Assembly (NCBI GenBank): GCA_024305405.1
Contig: JAKNDB010000110.1
Coordinates: forward strand, 1,302,001 to 1,366,000
Length of the DNA stretch: 64,000 bases
Source of the DNA: Dirofilaria immitis
Taxonomy: Eukaryota > Nematoda > Chromadorea > Rhabditida > Onchocercidae
Reading direction: 5' to 3'
A program made the position numbers and the translations under genes. The notes under the pieces are model-generated. The model was not told where the DNA came from and searched no databases. It saw nothing but the letters and a program-made list of their open reading frames with translations. This document shows, piece after piece, positions 1 to 12,071 of the stretch; the first letter of the stretch is position 1, and each line of letters starts with the position of its first letter.

Positions 1-81
1 TCAAGTTACATTCAAGCCAGAATCAAAATTATAAATATAGGAGAAGAAAACTGTGATATGAAAAATTGAAAAAGAAAAAAC

Positions 82-997
82 CTCGCGTTCAGTTTTATGG
101 TCGTAAGCAAGCGATACTTTACCATATGTACCTGATCCAAGTTTTTGGTAATTTCAAAACGATGTTTTATTTCACTTTTTGATCCACCCGCTAAACCACA
201 TAACGGTTGACCTCCTATAAACAAAGAAGTGAAAAATCATTTCAATATTTTTAATTTTTTTTTATTTCTTTAATATATATAATATTTTTAATAATACATA
301 TATTTTTATTTTAATATTTTTAACATTATTTCTAACATATTACTAATACTAAAAAATAAATGAAAAATCTATGCATATATGTTGGAAAAGAAATTTTATG
401 ATGATATTAAAAATTTTGGAATAAAAATAAATTGGAATTAATTTAAATTGTCTTCTAAATTAAAATATTTTTCGTTGTTAAACATTCAAATACGAAATTA
501 AAAATAAATAGGGATTAATTCTATTAAATGATAAAATTATTACGATAAAGCGAACGGAAACGGAATAGTTTTTTCCTTAGCTAATTATCTCTATTCATAA
601 AGGCTGCAAAATTTATTTATTAATGGAAAAATTTCATATCAAAAAAAATTAATAACCGGTTATCTAAATCAATCATAATAGTATCTTGAAAGCATACATA
701 TGGAATAAATTCATCAGTTAACTATTTTATTTCATTATATCATCTGTGTCAAAATAATTCCATCAAATTCATCAATTGGTCATCAATATTTAAAAAGAAA
801 AAGAAATTCGAATAAACAAATGGAGAAAAAAGTTTACCAAGCATAGAGCTTCCCCAGTAATGGCACTACCATACTGATTGCTACGAACTTTGGTTGTGCT
901 ATATTTTATATTTTTGTGCTGCGATTGTTATTATTACGCGATCCAGTGGAACTTGCACCAATCGTCATACCACTTTGTAGCCAAAGCGGCTCTTCGT
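82..997 (-). CDS. NUAK/UNC-82-like Ser/Thr kinase, N-terminal part (runs off left edge)
   Basis: Two exons are seen. The 5' one is about 838-997 (acceptor TTTTTTGCCCCAG; encodes DEEPLWLQSGMTIGASSTGS followed by an Asn/Ser-rich stretch) and the next is about 82-214. The latter carries a basic lead (SEIKHRFEITKNL) followed by a protein-kinase glycine-rich loop, GSGTYGKVSLAYDHKTERE, ending at a GAG/GTTTTT donor. A short basic segment running into HRFEI-x-K-x-LGxGTYGKV is typical of AMPK-related NUAK kinases such as UNC-82, which acts at muscle attachment structures; that role is family knowledge, not seen here. Catalytic lysine, HRD and DFG lie beyond the window. A base is missing in the loop codons near 137, and the upstream exon also changes frame near its middle, so no uninterrupted reading frame exists. 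The exon at 838-997 begins in phase 1, so a further 5' exon must lie upstream. Another AMPK-related kinase remains possible. Confidence 0.62.
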
Positions 998-3900
998 CTG
1001 GGGCAAAAAAATAAGAATTAAAAAAGAGTTAAAAATTGTAAAAGGAAAGAGAGGGACAACAGGAATTATGGTTAATGCAAATTACGTAACATTAAGCTTC
1101 TGTATTTGTAATCTTAATTTCCATTTGTTTATAATTAGAAATGCATTAATCAAATGAAAGATGATATAATTGTATAAATCAAACAATATAGGCAATTCAA
1201 AGTTAATTTTTTCGTTTTTATCACACATATGTTTATAAAATATCATAGAAAATGATCTCACACTAACCGATCTTATAGTAAATGTATCAAAATTTAAATT
1301 GGATAATATAGAGCATAGATATGAGGGTAAAATTCTAGAAAAAAGAAAAAGTCGATAAGTAATAAAATTTTATTGCAAAGATAAATAAATTCGAAATAAA
1401 TTTTTGCTGACATTGAATGTGAAGGAATTTTATAAAGGTATCGAAATGGGAGAGAATATATACGAATTAATTTGAGAATTTGTTGATTTAATTTATTTTC
1501 AACTCTCAGCATTATTCGAAAATTGAACTTGTTCTCAAATTTTAAGATTATTTGAAAATTAAATTTATTCTCATAGTTTTAACAATAGAACAAATGAAAA
1601 TTATTGAATGAACTAAAAAGAGATAAATGAGATGGAAGAAAGCGGGAAAAGAGAAAAAGGAAGCATCTCGCAATTTTGTGTCTTATGGATTTTTCTTATT
1701 ATTAAATTAAAAAATTGTAGGAAAAATTTTCTATTATTTTCTGTAATGTTAATTATTTTAAACAGCGATCGCTTAGAAAAAGATGGGATAATATGAGATT
1801 GAAGGCAAAGAGATCTCATCTAGATGTGGTAAACTGCTGAATAAGCACAGTTTGAATACAAAGTGATTTAATGTAAATAATTAGTGAAATATTAATTAAA
1901 CAGTAGCTTGAGAAGAACTGATCTTATCCAAATAACGAGTGAGATATTGATTAGATTGTGGTTTGAACGAAAGGTGAACAGCTAATAAAATTTGAATGCA
2001 AAGTGATTTAATCCAATTGACCAGTAGGAAGTCGATTTTAAAGCACATTTATATATATATAAAGGCGCTTTTAAACATAACTTCCAATTCAACATTAATA
2101 TATGTATATTTATTTGTAAGTAAGGATTCATGCATATTAAGAAATGTGAATTGAAAATTTAAATGGAATGTAATTTACAATGTGAAAATATCTTTTGAAA
2201 CAGAGATAACATAACGATACATATACCGCACACACATACACATAAACACGGATAGAAACATGGATAGACAATAGTACTAATAATAATGATAATGAAATGG
2301 ATAGCAGAAACAGCCGTTGGAGCATTTGGTGCAAGCCTGAATCATATGATTTATGTTTATTTCAATCCGAAAGCATAACTTAAGATCATCAATAAGTGTG
2401 TGAGGAGATAGAGGAAGAAAGGAAGAAATAAAGAGAAAATGAAGAAAGACCTCGAGAAGTGTAACTGATTCAAAATTTTCAGAAAACCAGGAACAGTTTC
2501 TTTGCTTTCTTCCGGAAAAAAGTAATCAATAAATCTGACGTCTGGTCGGAATTTTAGCAGCCGCTTTTTTTTGAAATGAATTGTTATACAACATAATGAG
2601 TCAACAACTAACACTGTGGGTCCTGGGTTATTTTGCAATAAGATCAAAAGCTGTTGGAAATATTTTGATCGAAAAAATTTTTCTTTTCTTATATCAATAA
2701 TCATTCATTCATGTCATTAATGAATACCTATTTTATAGTTATAGTTATGGTGATCATATATACATATTATTTCTGAACCCAAATTTTGGCACCCGCTTTA
2801 TGTTATATTAATTGAACCCGATCACGTTTTAATTCGAAAATTTTCCAACAAATTTCATTAATACTTCAATTTGCTTGCTTATTTCAGCTGTAGGTTTATA
2901 GAAGTTATATAAAAATTACTTGATTTTAAAAATAATGAGCGAGCAATATTTTGGAGGAAAACTTTACTCATAATTAAAAAATTCATAAAATATAATTAAA
3001 ATTAAAGAGACAAGGTGGGCAGAATAAACGACTTAAATATGAAATCGATAAAATTTTAGTAATTAATAAAAAGAGGAGAAGAATTAGTAGATTGAATGAT
3101 GTTAATGTTCAAAAATAAATAAATAAAAACTTCATTTTCTACAGTTTTCAAATGAGGGTAGTTTCAAGTGAAGAAACGGATCAAAAACAAAACGTTAATA
3201 AATTTAATGAAATTAGAGAATTATTCAGGAAATATTAGGAAACAAAAAAAAAAATAGATTTTTGACTTGGTTAAAGAATAAAATACAAATACTAATAGCC
3301 ATACTTTTAGCTTCATAAATATACTAATGTGCTCAAAATATAAAAGAGAAAAGCATAAAAAGAAACTGCTATTTGTTAAACAATAAACTAATTAGTGAAG
3401 AAGAGGAGAAATGAAAATAATAAAATATGCGACAACTTTGAAGTCAGATTTATTCCTTATTTTTGCATAATACAGAACTTTTTCTTTTCAGTAATAAAGG
3501 CACAATAAAGCAAAGATAACATACTACATACTTGCAACAAGGTTTCTGATGCAATAAGAGCATTTTTGATTCAGGTAAGAAGCTAACTGCCATTAAGCAA
3601 ACATATAAGTTACTAGACAGACAAACATGAGTGTAATAACAAAACAAAAATTTCTAAAAAAAAATTTTGTAGTTAAAGAAAAAGTTTAATTCTATGACGT
3701 TATTTATTATTTCGTCGAAAAAAATTTCTCTGGAAGAAATTTGTAAACTTATGAAAATACGTCGATTTTCTTCCATCTATAACATTTTCATATATTTCTG
3801 TTTTATAAATTTTATTCATATTTCCTCAAAATTTTTTCATCTTTTTTCTAAAACAGCTTATTCCATCTTACAAAATACATAATGATAAAGTGATAAAGAA

Positions 3901-6900
3901 GAACGATAGAGGGTTGGATAGATTTAAGTAAATAAACAGATAAATTTAACAATTAGCATAGGACTGATTGATCTTATTCTAAAATCATTGTCCAAAAATT
4001 TTGAAAATCAGTTAAAAATTTTAAGATAAACTAAATAAAATGGAAGATGTAACTTGAAATAATAATGAGTTCATGATTGCATATTAATTAATAGTATGAT
4101 GCTAATATCTTAAAATCAATTTTTCTTTTTGAATCAATTATTTTTAAGAAAATTTTGAATAATTAATTATGCTAAAAATTAGAACTTTTACAATTTCTAT
4201 GAGAGAAGCAGAATTTCAAGAAGATCATGATAACTCATTGAAAAACGATACTTTCTGAGGCTCATTTTGAAACGATGAATCAACGTCAATTATTGGCAGC
4301 TGCGCTAAAAAAAATGGAAGGAAAAAAGCTTCACAAATTGTTCAGTCTCAAAAAAGAAATTATCGTCACAAGAATGTAATTTTTGTCATATCCAATAGTT
4401 TTCATTTTCTGCTTTTACATGATCATTATTCAGAAAGTTAAGACTTAAGATTCCTTAATATCCAGGCGATAGGTAAGAGAGATTCGAAAGTTATATGAAT
4501 GTTGATCTTTTCTTTGTTATATGCTTAAATCATTTGATGTGTTTTAGTTGTTGTGATAACATTAGGAAGGCGAAATGTTGATAAAATATATTAATTCTGA
4601 ATTATAGTAATAGCAAAAATTGATTTGATTTTTTTCAAAATTCTTCTCTCTTTCAAAATTCTCTTACATTGAAAATTCTCTTTCAAAATTCTCTTAATTG
4701 AAGTGTAATCAAAGGAACAGGATGACAGAATGAATTAAATAATAAATTAAGATTATTTCTTAAGAATTTGTTAATAAAGCATTTTCAAATGAAGTTATAG
4801 TATGTTTTTTTTCTTGGAAGGATAAGGAAGGATAAGAACAGCAATTATCAACGATAATTTTCTTTTTCCTTTTTCCGGATTTAAGAATATTATATTCCGT
4901 AGATTGGATGATTGGATAAGAGAGTGCATGTCATATATTGACAAAGTATGCATGAAATGAATTAAAACATCAAGCACTGTTATCGATTTCAGAATTTCGG
5001 CAAAAATAATGAAAAAAGTGAGATGAGATATAAAAAGCAAATAAATAAAACAGAGTAACAAATAGCATTGAGACAACAATGTGCTGATAAAAATATTAAG
5101 AAGTAAATAAAATAATTTCAAAATATAATCCAATTTTAGGGTATGATCAATACAAAATGTGAAATTTTGAATATTTTCGTAAATTTTACAAAAATATTGT
5201 ATTTAAACTCCATTAATCAAATATTTTCTTTCTATTGAACATAAATCTTCACGATAATGGAATAGTTTAAACTTCCTTAAAATTAATACCTCCAGTTAGA
5301 AGTTTATAGAAAATGTTTAGAGAAAACTGAAAGCAAAAAAGAGAAAGCACCTCACCAAACAATTGCATCATTGAGGATAATGATAAAGATATTCATTTAA
5401 TATATATTAAAGTTTTAAATGCAAATTTAAATAATTTTTATTTTAATGAATATTTTATGCAAATTACATAGAGTAATACTTATTTCACAATAATATGATT
5501 CGAATGAAATAAACATATCGAAATAAATAATATACATATGTATATATCAATTGGTTTCCCTAGTAATTACTGCATTGTTGGGCATGGATTGTCTCATGCG
5601 ACGAATGATTACAACCATTCCTTCATTCATAAACTTGCTATCCTCTCAAAGTTCATTTTACGTACTGTCAAATTATTTTTGATTATAATTCTTTTGTTCT
5701 CTACAATCTGTTAATATTTTATGTTCCATTTGTATTAATACAATTACAAATGCAAAATAATTAATCAATCAATTCTCGGGATACAAGGATTTTTTGAATT
5801 ATATCTTTTAAGATAATCACGATTTCTAAATAACAGTGTAATCACTAATGCAATCTTAGCATCATAAGGCATTTGCACGAAGAATGATAAGCTTAAAGTT
5901 GCAAAATTTATTAAAATTTTTATATTTAAATGCACCGCATTCTTGAAATAAAATAGTAAAATAAGATTGCATGTTTGAATGTTGCAAAAACTTTATGAAT
6001 AAATTAAATTATTAACTAAAAAGAATTAATATCGAAAACTATTCCAATACCGCCGATTTAATTGGGTTTTAGCAAAAATATTAGTTAAATAACATGTTAT
6101 ATTTTACTATTCATGCAAGAATTATTTTTGAAAAAAATTTACTCTTTCATTTTTGTTGTTAGTAGAAAAAAAAGGCACAAATATACAGAAATATCGCTTT
6201 TATCAAAATAATATTTTGAGAGATTAATTTGCCCTTTTTTTAAAAATCAATGGAATTATTCCTGTCAATCAGTCAAAAAAACGAAAGTAAAATTTTACAA
6301 TTGAATTTTATTTCGTGGAAAATTTTCTTGATTGACAGGAGTGATTTCATTTTTGTTAAAGATAATTTCAGTACATACGAGCTTTTCTACTGTTTCAGAA
6401 AAAGTAAAAGCAAAATTTCAATAATAAATATTGTAATTTTTAATAATTAACTAATTATTTTAGTTACATCGTGACTTGTAGTTTAAACCATTCGAAAATA
6501 ATTTATTATTTCTGCTTTGAACTCATCCAGGTGCAAACAAAATATATAGCGATTTAAATGACCGAATAAGCATATAACTAAAATAATCATTAATTTTTAA
6601 CGGTTTCTTAATAAAACACTTTCCAACATAGCTGTATGTACTTATGGAATCAAATATTACTGACAATTAAATTGTCGTACAAAATGAATCTTTCCTCGTG
6701 CAAAATTCTTCACCGCTCCGTCCCAGCAACCGCTTGTAATCTGGTAAGTAAATTTTGGAATGAAATAATGTTTTCAACCGTATTTACATGTTCAAAATAT
6801 TTATTTATGAGAAGAGTATAAATTTACTAAATGAAACAAAGAGAAATATTAACTTCTCATTGTTTAAATACCTTATATTAACATTTTAAATGAAATAATT

Positions 6901-7329
6901 TGTTACCGTATATATATATATATATATATATACATCGTTTATACTTTGTTTGTTAATATTTTATCAATCGGAATGTATTGCTTGATCAAAGTTTGGTGAA
7001 ATTAAAAATCGTAATTTAATATTAATTCCAAAATAATTAATTTAAATTTTTGAACAAAAATAATTATTAAATTATTAAAAGTAAGACAAGGAGGTATTTT
7101 AAAAGGAACAAAACTTAAAAAAATAAGTTAAGGATAAAAAAGTAATAAAAGAAAATCAAAAAAATGTTTTTAATACCAAAGAATTGGATAAAAAATTTAT
7201 GAAAAATCGGATAGATTTGAGAGAGGAAAATAGATAAACAACGATAGATAGATACATAAATAAGATGGATCATTATCGATGATGATGATGATGTGTGTAA
7301 TGTAAAGATCCTCGTAGATGTGGAGTTAG
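998..7329. other. AT-rich intron or intergenic DNA, no supported gene
   Basis: About 6.3 kb of very AT-rich sequence upstream of the kinase exons. It probably holds 5' introns or leader exons of the kinase gene, because the exon at 838-997 starts in mid-codon. Open frames here (for example minus 2357-2704 and minus 4795-5133) are low-complexity and hydrophobic with no family resemblance. A short (TA)n run lies near 6909-6932 and a 60-nt exon-like block at 6684-6743. Confidence 0.6.
6684..6743 (+). CDS. possible short 5' exon ending in a strong splice donor
   Basis: A patch of clearly higher GC than its surroundings opens with ATG in an A-rich context (CAAAATG), encodes 20 residues (MNLSSCKILHRSVPATACNL) and runs straight into CTG/GTAAGTA, a near-perfect donor. 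No partner exon was found on the plus strand. The opposite strand is also open here, behind a CTTACCAG acceptor-like sequence, so strand is unsettled. It may be a first coding exon, a leader exon or chance. Confidence 0.22.
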
Positions 7330-7610
7330 TTAAGTTTGAAGCATTTTACTTTCAGCACTTTTACTCGAGCTTTCTTCTTCTTCATTCGTTCCATCTTTAA
7401 ACGCGGCCTTAGCAGTATCAAGAAGCTACCAATTGCCTTCGCCTCGTTTAGCTTTAGAGTTTTATCATCTCCACACTCATTGTCTTCATCGTTCACCTTA
7501 TTCTCGAACTTTCGATTCCAGAATTCTATCCAGAGATGATCCAAAGATAATAATGGCAAGAGATAGATTGCTTTAACAAAGCAGCGAGTCCTACAGCTAA
7601 ACTGTTACTT
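7330..7610 (-). CDS. candidate terminal exon, unrecognised protein
   Basis: This patch has higher GC and acidic/basic codon use unlike the flanking AT-rich DNA. On the minus strand the upper part reads SLDHLWIEFWNRKFENK followed by an acidic run (NDEDNECGDDK). After one apparent missing base near 7420-7425 it continues as TAKAAFKDGTNEEEESSSK and stops at 7330. The Glu/Ser-rich hydrophilic end looks like a real C-terminus. No family was recognised. The frame change matches the missing-homopolymer-base pattern found elsewhere in the window. No clear acceptor or neighbouring exon was identified, so it could also be a decayed fragment. Confidence 0.33.
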
Positions 7611-8508
7611 GCCTTTTTTTACAAAATGTGATAATCAGGGAAGCATCGTCAATTCATCAACATTTTCAGTTCCAATTTTATGATACTTTTTCTAACTATC
7701 GGAAGGAATTCATTTTGATAAATAAATGAAATTTGATAAATTGTGATTTAAAATTTCGAAAAGTAAAGTGATAATTCAATGTGAATAATTTTGTATGCGT
7801 AAAATTCTGTTACAGTAAATTTTCTCAATTGAAGCAAAAGACTTAAATTATTAGCAATATCTAAACAAAACTTGTTTTAAATATGAAGGCTATTATAGCG
7901 AAATTTAATACCTTTTCAAATATCTAATAAATTGGATTAATGCTTCAAAACAGCTAACTCTGAAGAGTTTCACAATTTCTGATATTCAAATGTATGGAAT
8001 GCGAAAACGCACACTTTAATTTTTTTGATTTGATGAAGTATTTCTTTTGGTTTGATTTCATGAAGTATTTGTGAAATAAGCAAATTTAAAAATTTCTTAA
8101 ATTCAATTCCTGATTTTTTCCTGTAATTAGTCGAATCCTATTTATTCATTTTCGATATTTATTTGTTTAACCGAATTTAAATGTATTTTGGATATTTATT
8201 TATTTAATTTTCTTTCTTTTCTCAAAATATATTTACATAATACAAAAATAAATTTTGTGGGCAAATGATAAGATAAAAATAAAAGAAAGATGGATGGAAT
8301 AAAATAATGAAAAAAGGCAATGAAATACACTTAGAATACTCAATAATTGATAAAATTAAAAATGAAAATATATTTGTATATATCAATAATTACAGAAATT
8401 ACATTTTTTTACTAATAAGATTATCCATTTCAAGTATACTAGTTCAGATAACAAGATGATAGATCGAATAATATTAACATTTTTATCCGAAAGCCGGGCA
8501 ACTGTTTT

Positions 8509-8630
8509 ACTATACTTTACAACATTTTCGTTTTTTTCCGTCTTCTCTCTTCCCCTTTTTCTTTCTCGCTCTCTTACCTCTCTTTCTTTTATTTTTATCT
8601 TTAATTTGGTATAGTGTTGTAAAGTATAGT
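8509..8630. repeat. 16-bp inverted repeat around a polypyrimidine spacer
   Basis: The arms are ACTATACTTTACAACA (8509-8524) and its exact reverse complement (8615-8630). The 90-nt spacer is almost entirely C and T. No target-site duplication or ORF is evident, so a MITE is possible but unproved. Confidence 0.7.
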
Positions 8631-8808
8631 CTCTCCCTCATTAGTAATCATTTTTATAATAAAAGGTAAAAATTCGGAAATTTTTAGCTAAAAAAGTTCG
8701 AGAGATATAAGAAAAGAAAGGTAGGAGAACAAAAATCGTGAAAAGAATGAAATTTTGATGAAAGATTGAAATACAACATGTTATGTCATTCTGATATATG
8801 TATATATA

Positions 8809-8928
8809 TTGATAAACAAAGTACATTTCAAATAATATATATATGAACCATTATTCAAAAATCCCTTAACATACTTAAAGCAATTTATTCGTTTAAAAAC
8901 GATTGATAAACAAAGTATATTTCAAATA
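8809..8928. repeat. interrupted 26-bp direct repeat
   Basis: TTGATAAACAAAGTACATTT at 8809 and TTGATAAACAAAGTATATTT at 8903 begin two copies that continue as CAAATA. They differ at one base and are separated by about 68 bp. Likely an old local duplication. Confidence 0.7.
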
Positions 8929-9493
8929 ACATTTTTAAAACATTTTTCTTTGTTTTTTGCTTTTCCTTTTTCCAAGAAAAATCAGATAGTAACTTAAAAA
9001 TATAGTCAATCGTTTCTTTTATCCCTTTGTTACATAATTAATTTAAAAAAGTGATCTGAAATTTGAAAAGAAATTGGAGGCGAATTTTTGCAGATTACAT
9101 AAAGACAAATCGAAGTGAATATCTTTTGTAGCATGATAGCGAAAATTACTTAGGATCAGTTTCGAATCGCGAAATTTAATTCATTTTATTTGCACCTTTC
9201 TCAATTACATTTCTTATTTCTTTCAATTTCTTTCTTTATAATAAATTGTAATCTAATCATAAACTACCTTTTAATTTAATATGTAGAAATTGTATAATAT
9301 GTCGTTTTTTAATTCGAAAATTAAATTTTACTATTGAATTTGATCAATCTTTACTTTTAAGCAAAAAAGATTTGCGTATTAAGCATTAAAAGTTTTCTTT
9401 TAAACACAGATTTTACTCATAAATTTGCTCTTCATTTAATTTATATCAACGAAATTTCCGTAATCTTCAATAACAATTTATTTTATCTCAATA

Positions 9494-9520
9494 CAACGAT
9501 ATGTGGATTACATATCGTTG
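9494..9520. repeat. 11-bp perfect hairpin
   Basis: CAACGATATGT (9494-9504) and ACATATCGTTG (9510-9520) flank the loop GGATT. No T-run follows that would suggest a pol III terminator, and no gene is adjacent. Confidence 0.6.
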
Positions 9521-12071
9521 ATAATTAATGTTTAAATAATTCTCATATACAAAAAAAATTTATGAAACGATAGATTTTCAAAAAACAAAACAAAAAAAAG
9601 CAAAGACAAGGAAAAAAATTATACGACAAAATTACAGGTTGATCGATTAATCGGCTGACCTGTGCAACCAAAATGATTCACCGATAAAGGCTATATAAGG
9701 AAATTTGTAACTATGTAATGAAATTTCAATAGCCAAAAATTCAACAAAAAAAAGCTTGATCCATAATGAATTATACTTTGATTGGAGAAATGATTAAAAG
9801 AAATGGATCTCCAGGAAAAAAGCGCAAAAAAAAATCTGTGATAAAAAAGTGAAACATAAAACTTCTTGGTTTAAACTAATACATTTGTTTTAAAGTTAAA
9901 ATATTCAAGTCAAATAAATGAAAATGAATGTATTTACATCATGCGATAAAGTTTCTTAAATATTTAGTAACCATTCCAAATTTATTCAATAATGGGGAAA
10001 TTGTTTTATCCGAAAAGACAAAATGCATTAATTATAAATGATAAACGATAAAAGAAAAACATACGGTTATCGTTGGCAACAATAGAAGAAATTCGTATGA
10101 ATAGTTTGTAAACAAATGATGAAATTTGCGATGATTTGATGAAAATTTTGAATAAAACGACCATTATTCAATAAGTTCTCGTTTCAGAATTCAAAGAATA
10201 ACATTCATCAATAACGAACAAATTTTATGCTATTGATGTTACATAATCTGTATCTGAAAATATTTTAATTAATAAAAATCAGAACTTTATTAAATTTAAA
10301 GTTTTATTCAGCAAGTCAGCAATTAAGCAACAATAACAATAGTGTGCAGAGAGTTTTTCTTTTTTTTTCACTCTCATCGAATCATTTTGAAATATTCCCG
10401 CCGCAACCACCATAATTGCAATGGTTCATTATTAAATAGTTGAAGATTTGAAATTGCGAAAGCTAACGATAGTAATACTTTTACAAAAAGCTATACACAA
10501 GACAAGTTTATTGTTATTGTTGTCGCTTTATCATTATTAGTTCTATGATCATTATTAATATTATTATTATTTCATCATTAAAATTTTTGAAAAATTTCAG
10601 TTAATAATATTACTAATATTTCATCAATAAGTCATGAAGATAATTATTATTACCTCAATAATAAAAAAAAGTTTTAGATTTCAATAATCTTCACGCTTTT
10701 ATTTAAAAAAAAGATCATAAAATATTACGATGAAAAAAAAGTAATACTCTAACAAAAATTTGATTTAAATTTTACCTTAAAATGGTTTCATAATCATTTT
10801 AAAGGAATATTAAATAAAATAATACTGAAATAGAAAACCCCATACAAAATATCTGAAGAAATTAGAAAAAATAAAAGTTATTATTGCCAATACTGCTAAT
10901 ATATAAAAACGCCTATTTTTTACTAGTAGAAGTACGTTTATCCACGAAATATTGAAAAGATAATGAAAATTTCATCGGTAATAAATGATTCGACGTTTTT
11001 CCTACTTCTTCGTTTAGGTAAATTTCCATCTAAAATAAACAAAACTATTGAGTGGTTAAAAAAGTAGGAGTGCTTAAATATGTATTTAAGTTCAATTTTA
11101 AACGTAAAAAAACCCTTAAATTTGCCACTGTATTCATTTTAATGCGAAGAATGCTCGCATTATTGAAATGATGTTATACAAACATTGTCGTACCTCTATT
11201 ACTTGTAATGTTGCATCAATCTCTCGCAAAACATGCGGAGTGAAACTTTATTGAATTTTATTTATATTTAAATTTAAAGATGAAAAAATCTACATCATAC
11301 ATAATTCTTACACATCATCCATATGAAAAAAGGAAGAAGCAAATAAATTACCATAACTTTTTCAAATTTCAAATTATAACTTTTTCAAATTTCAGATTAA
11401 AAGTTCACTTCAACTCAAATTTCCAATCATATTTCAATCTCGAAAGCGATAGAAAAAATTTCATATCAAATTGGCGAAAAAAACATTGCATATTATTGTT
11501 TGGTAAAAATTTCATTTTTACAATTTTAAAAAGCAAATAGGAACTATAATAAATTATAACAATTTACATTTATCGCAAAAATTAGAAATTAATTAATCAC
11601 TTAAGTAATTTTAGGCATTTGTCAGTAGAGATTTCCGCGTTTTCACATTTAAATTCCGGATAATAATTTTCGATAAATTTACAGTTAGATAATACGTATT
11701 GTTTGATGTCCGTGAAACCAAATTGCCGTGCCAATGATCGAATATTGTAACAGCGATGGCGCGATATCTATAGTGATTACGGATGATAATTTACCTTTTT
11801 TCCAGCATTAAATATCTTATGGTTTATAGTACTGAATTGAAATTATCATATCACTCATATCAAACTTTTCTGGAATTTAAATTTTAAGAATTTTAAAGCA
11901 TATGTTGAATATGCTGAACATTTCAACTCAGCCAACACCTTGTATCACTTAACTGAAAAATTGCTCACATTTTTGTTCCAAAATATCTTTGAATCTTATA
12001 GCACCATCAAGTTCAAATATTTAAAAAAGAAAGTTTCTCTGCGTATGATGCATATGTAATTCAAAATGAAT

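Larger units (their letters stand above)
7611..12071. other. AT-rich intergenic DNA with repeats, no supported gene
   Basis: About 4.5 kb without convincing coding sequence. It contains a 16-bp inverted repeat around a pyrimidine-rich spacer (8509-8630), a 26-bp direct repeat (8809-8834 and 8903-8928) and a short perfect hairpin (9494-9520). The right end should hold the 3' end and downstream flank of the minus-strand gene at 12072-15719. Confidence 0.6.

Noticed and set aside
2357..2704. 115-codon minus-strand frame, one of the longest in the first 12 kb
   Set aside because: Apart from a short polar segment it is AT-driven hydrophobic sequence with no recognisable domain or splice partner.
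4795..5133. 112-codon minus-strand hydrophobic frame resembling a membrane protein
   Set aside because: Leu/Ile/Phe/Tyr richness follows from base composition; no conserved motif, no exon context.
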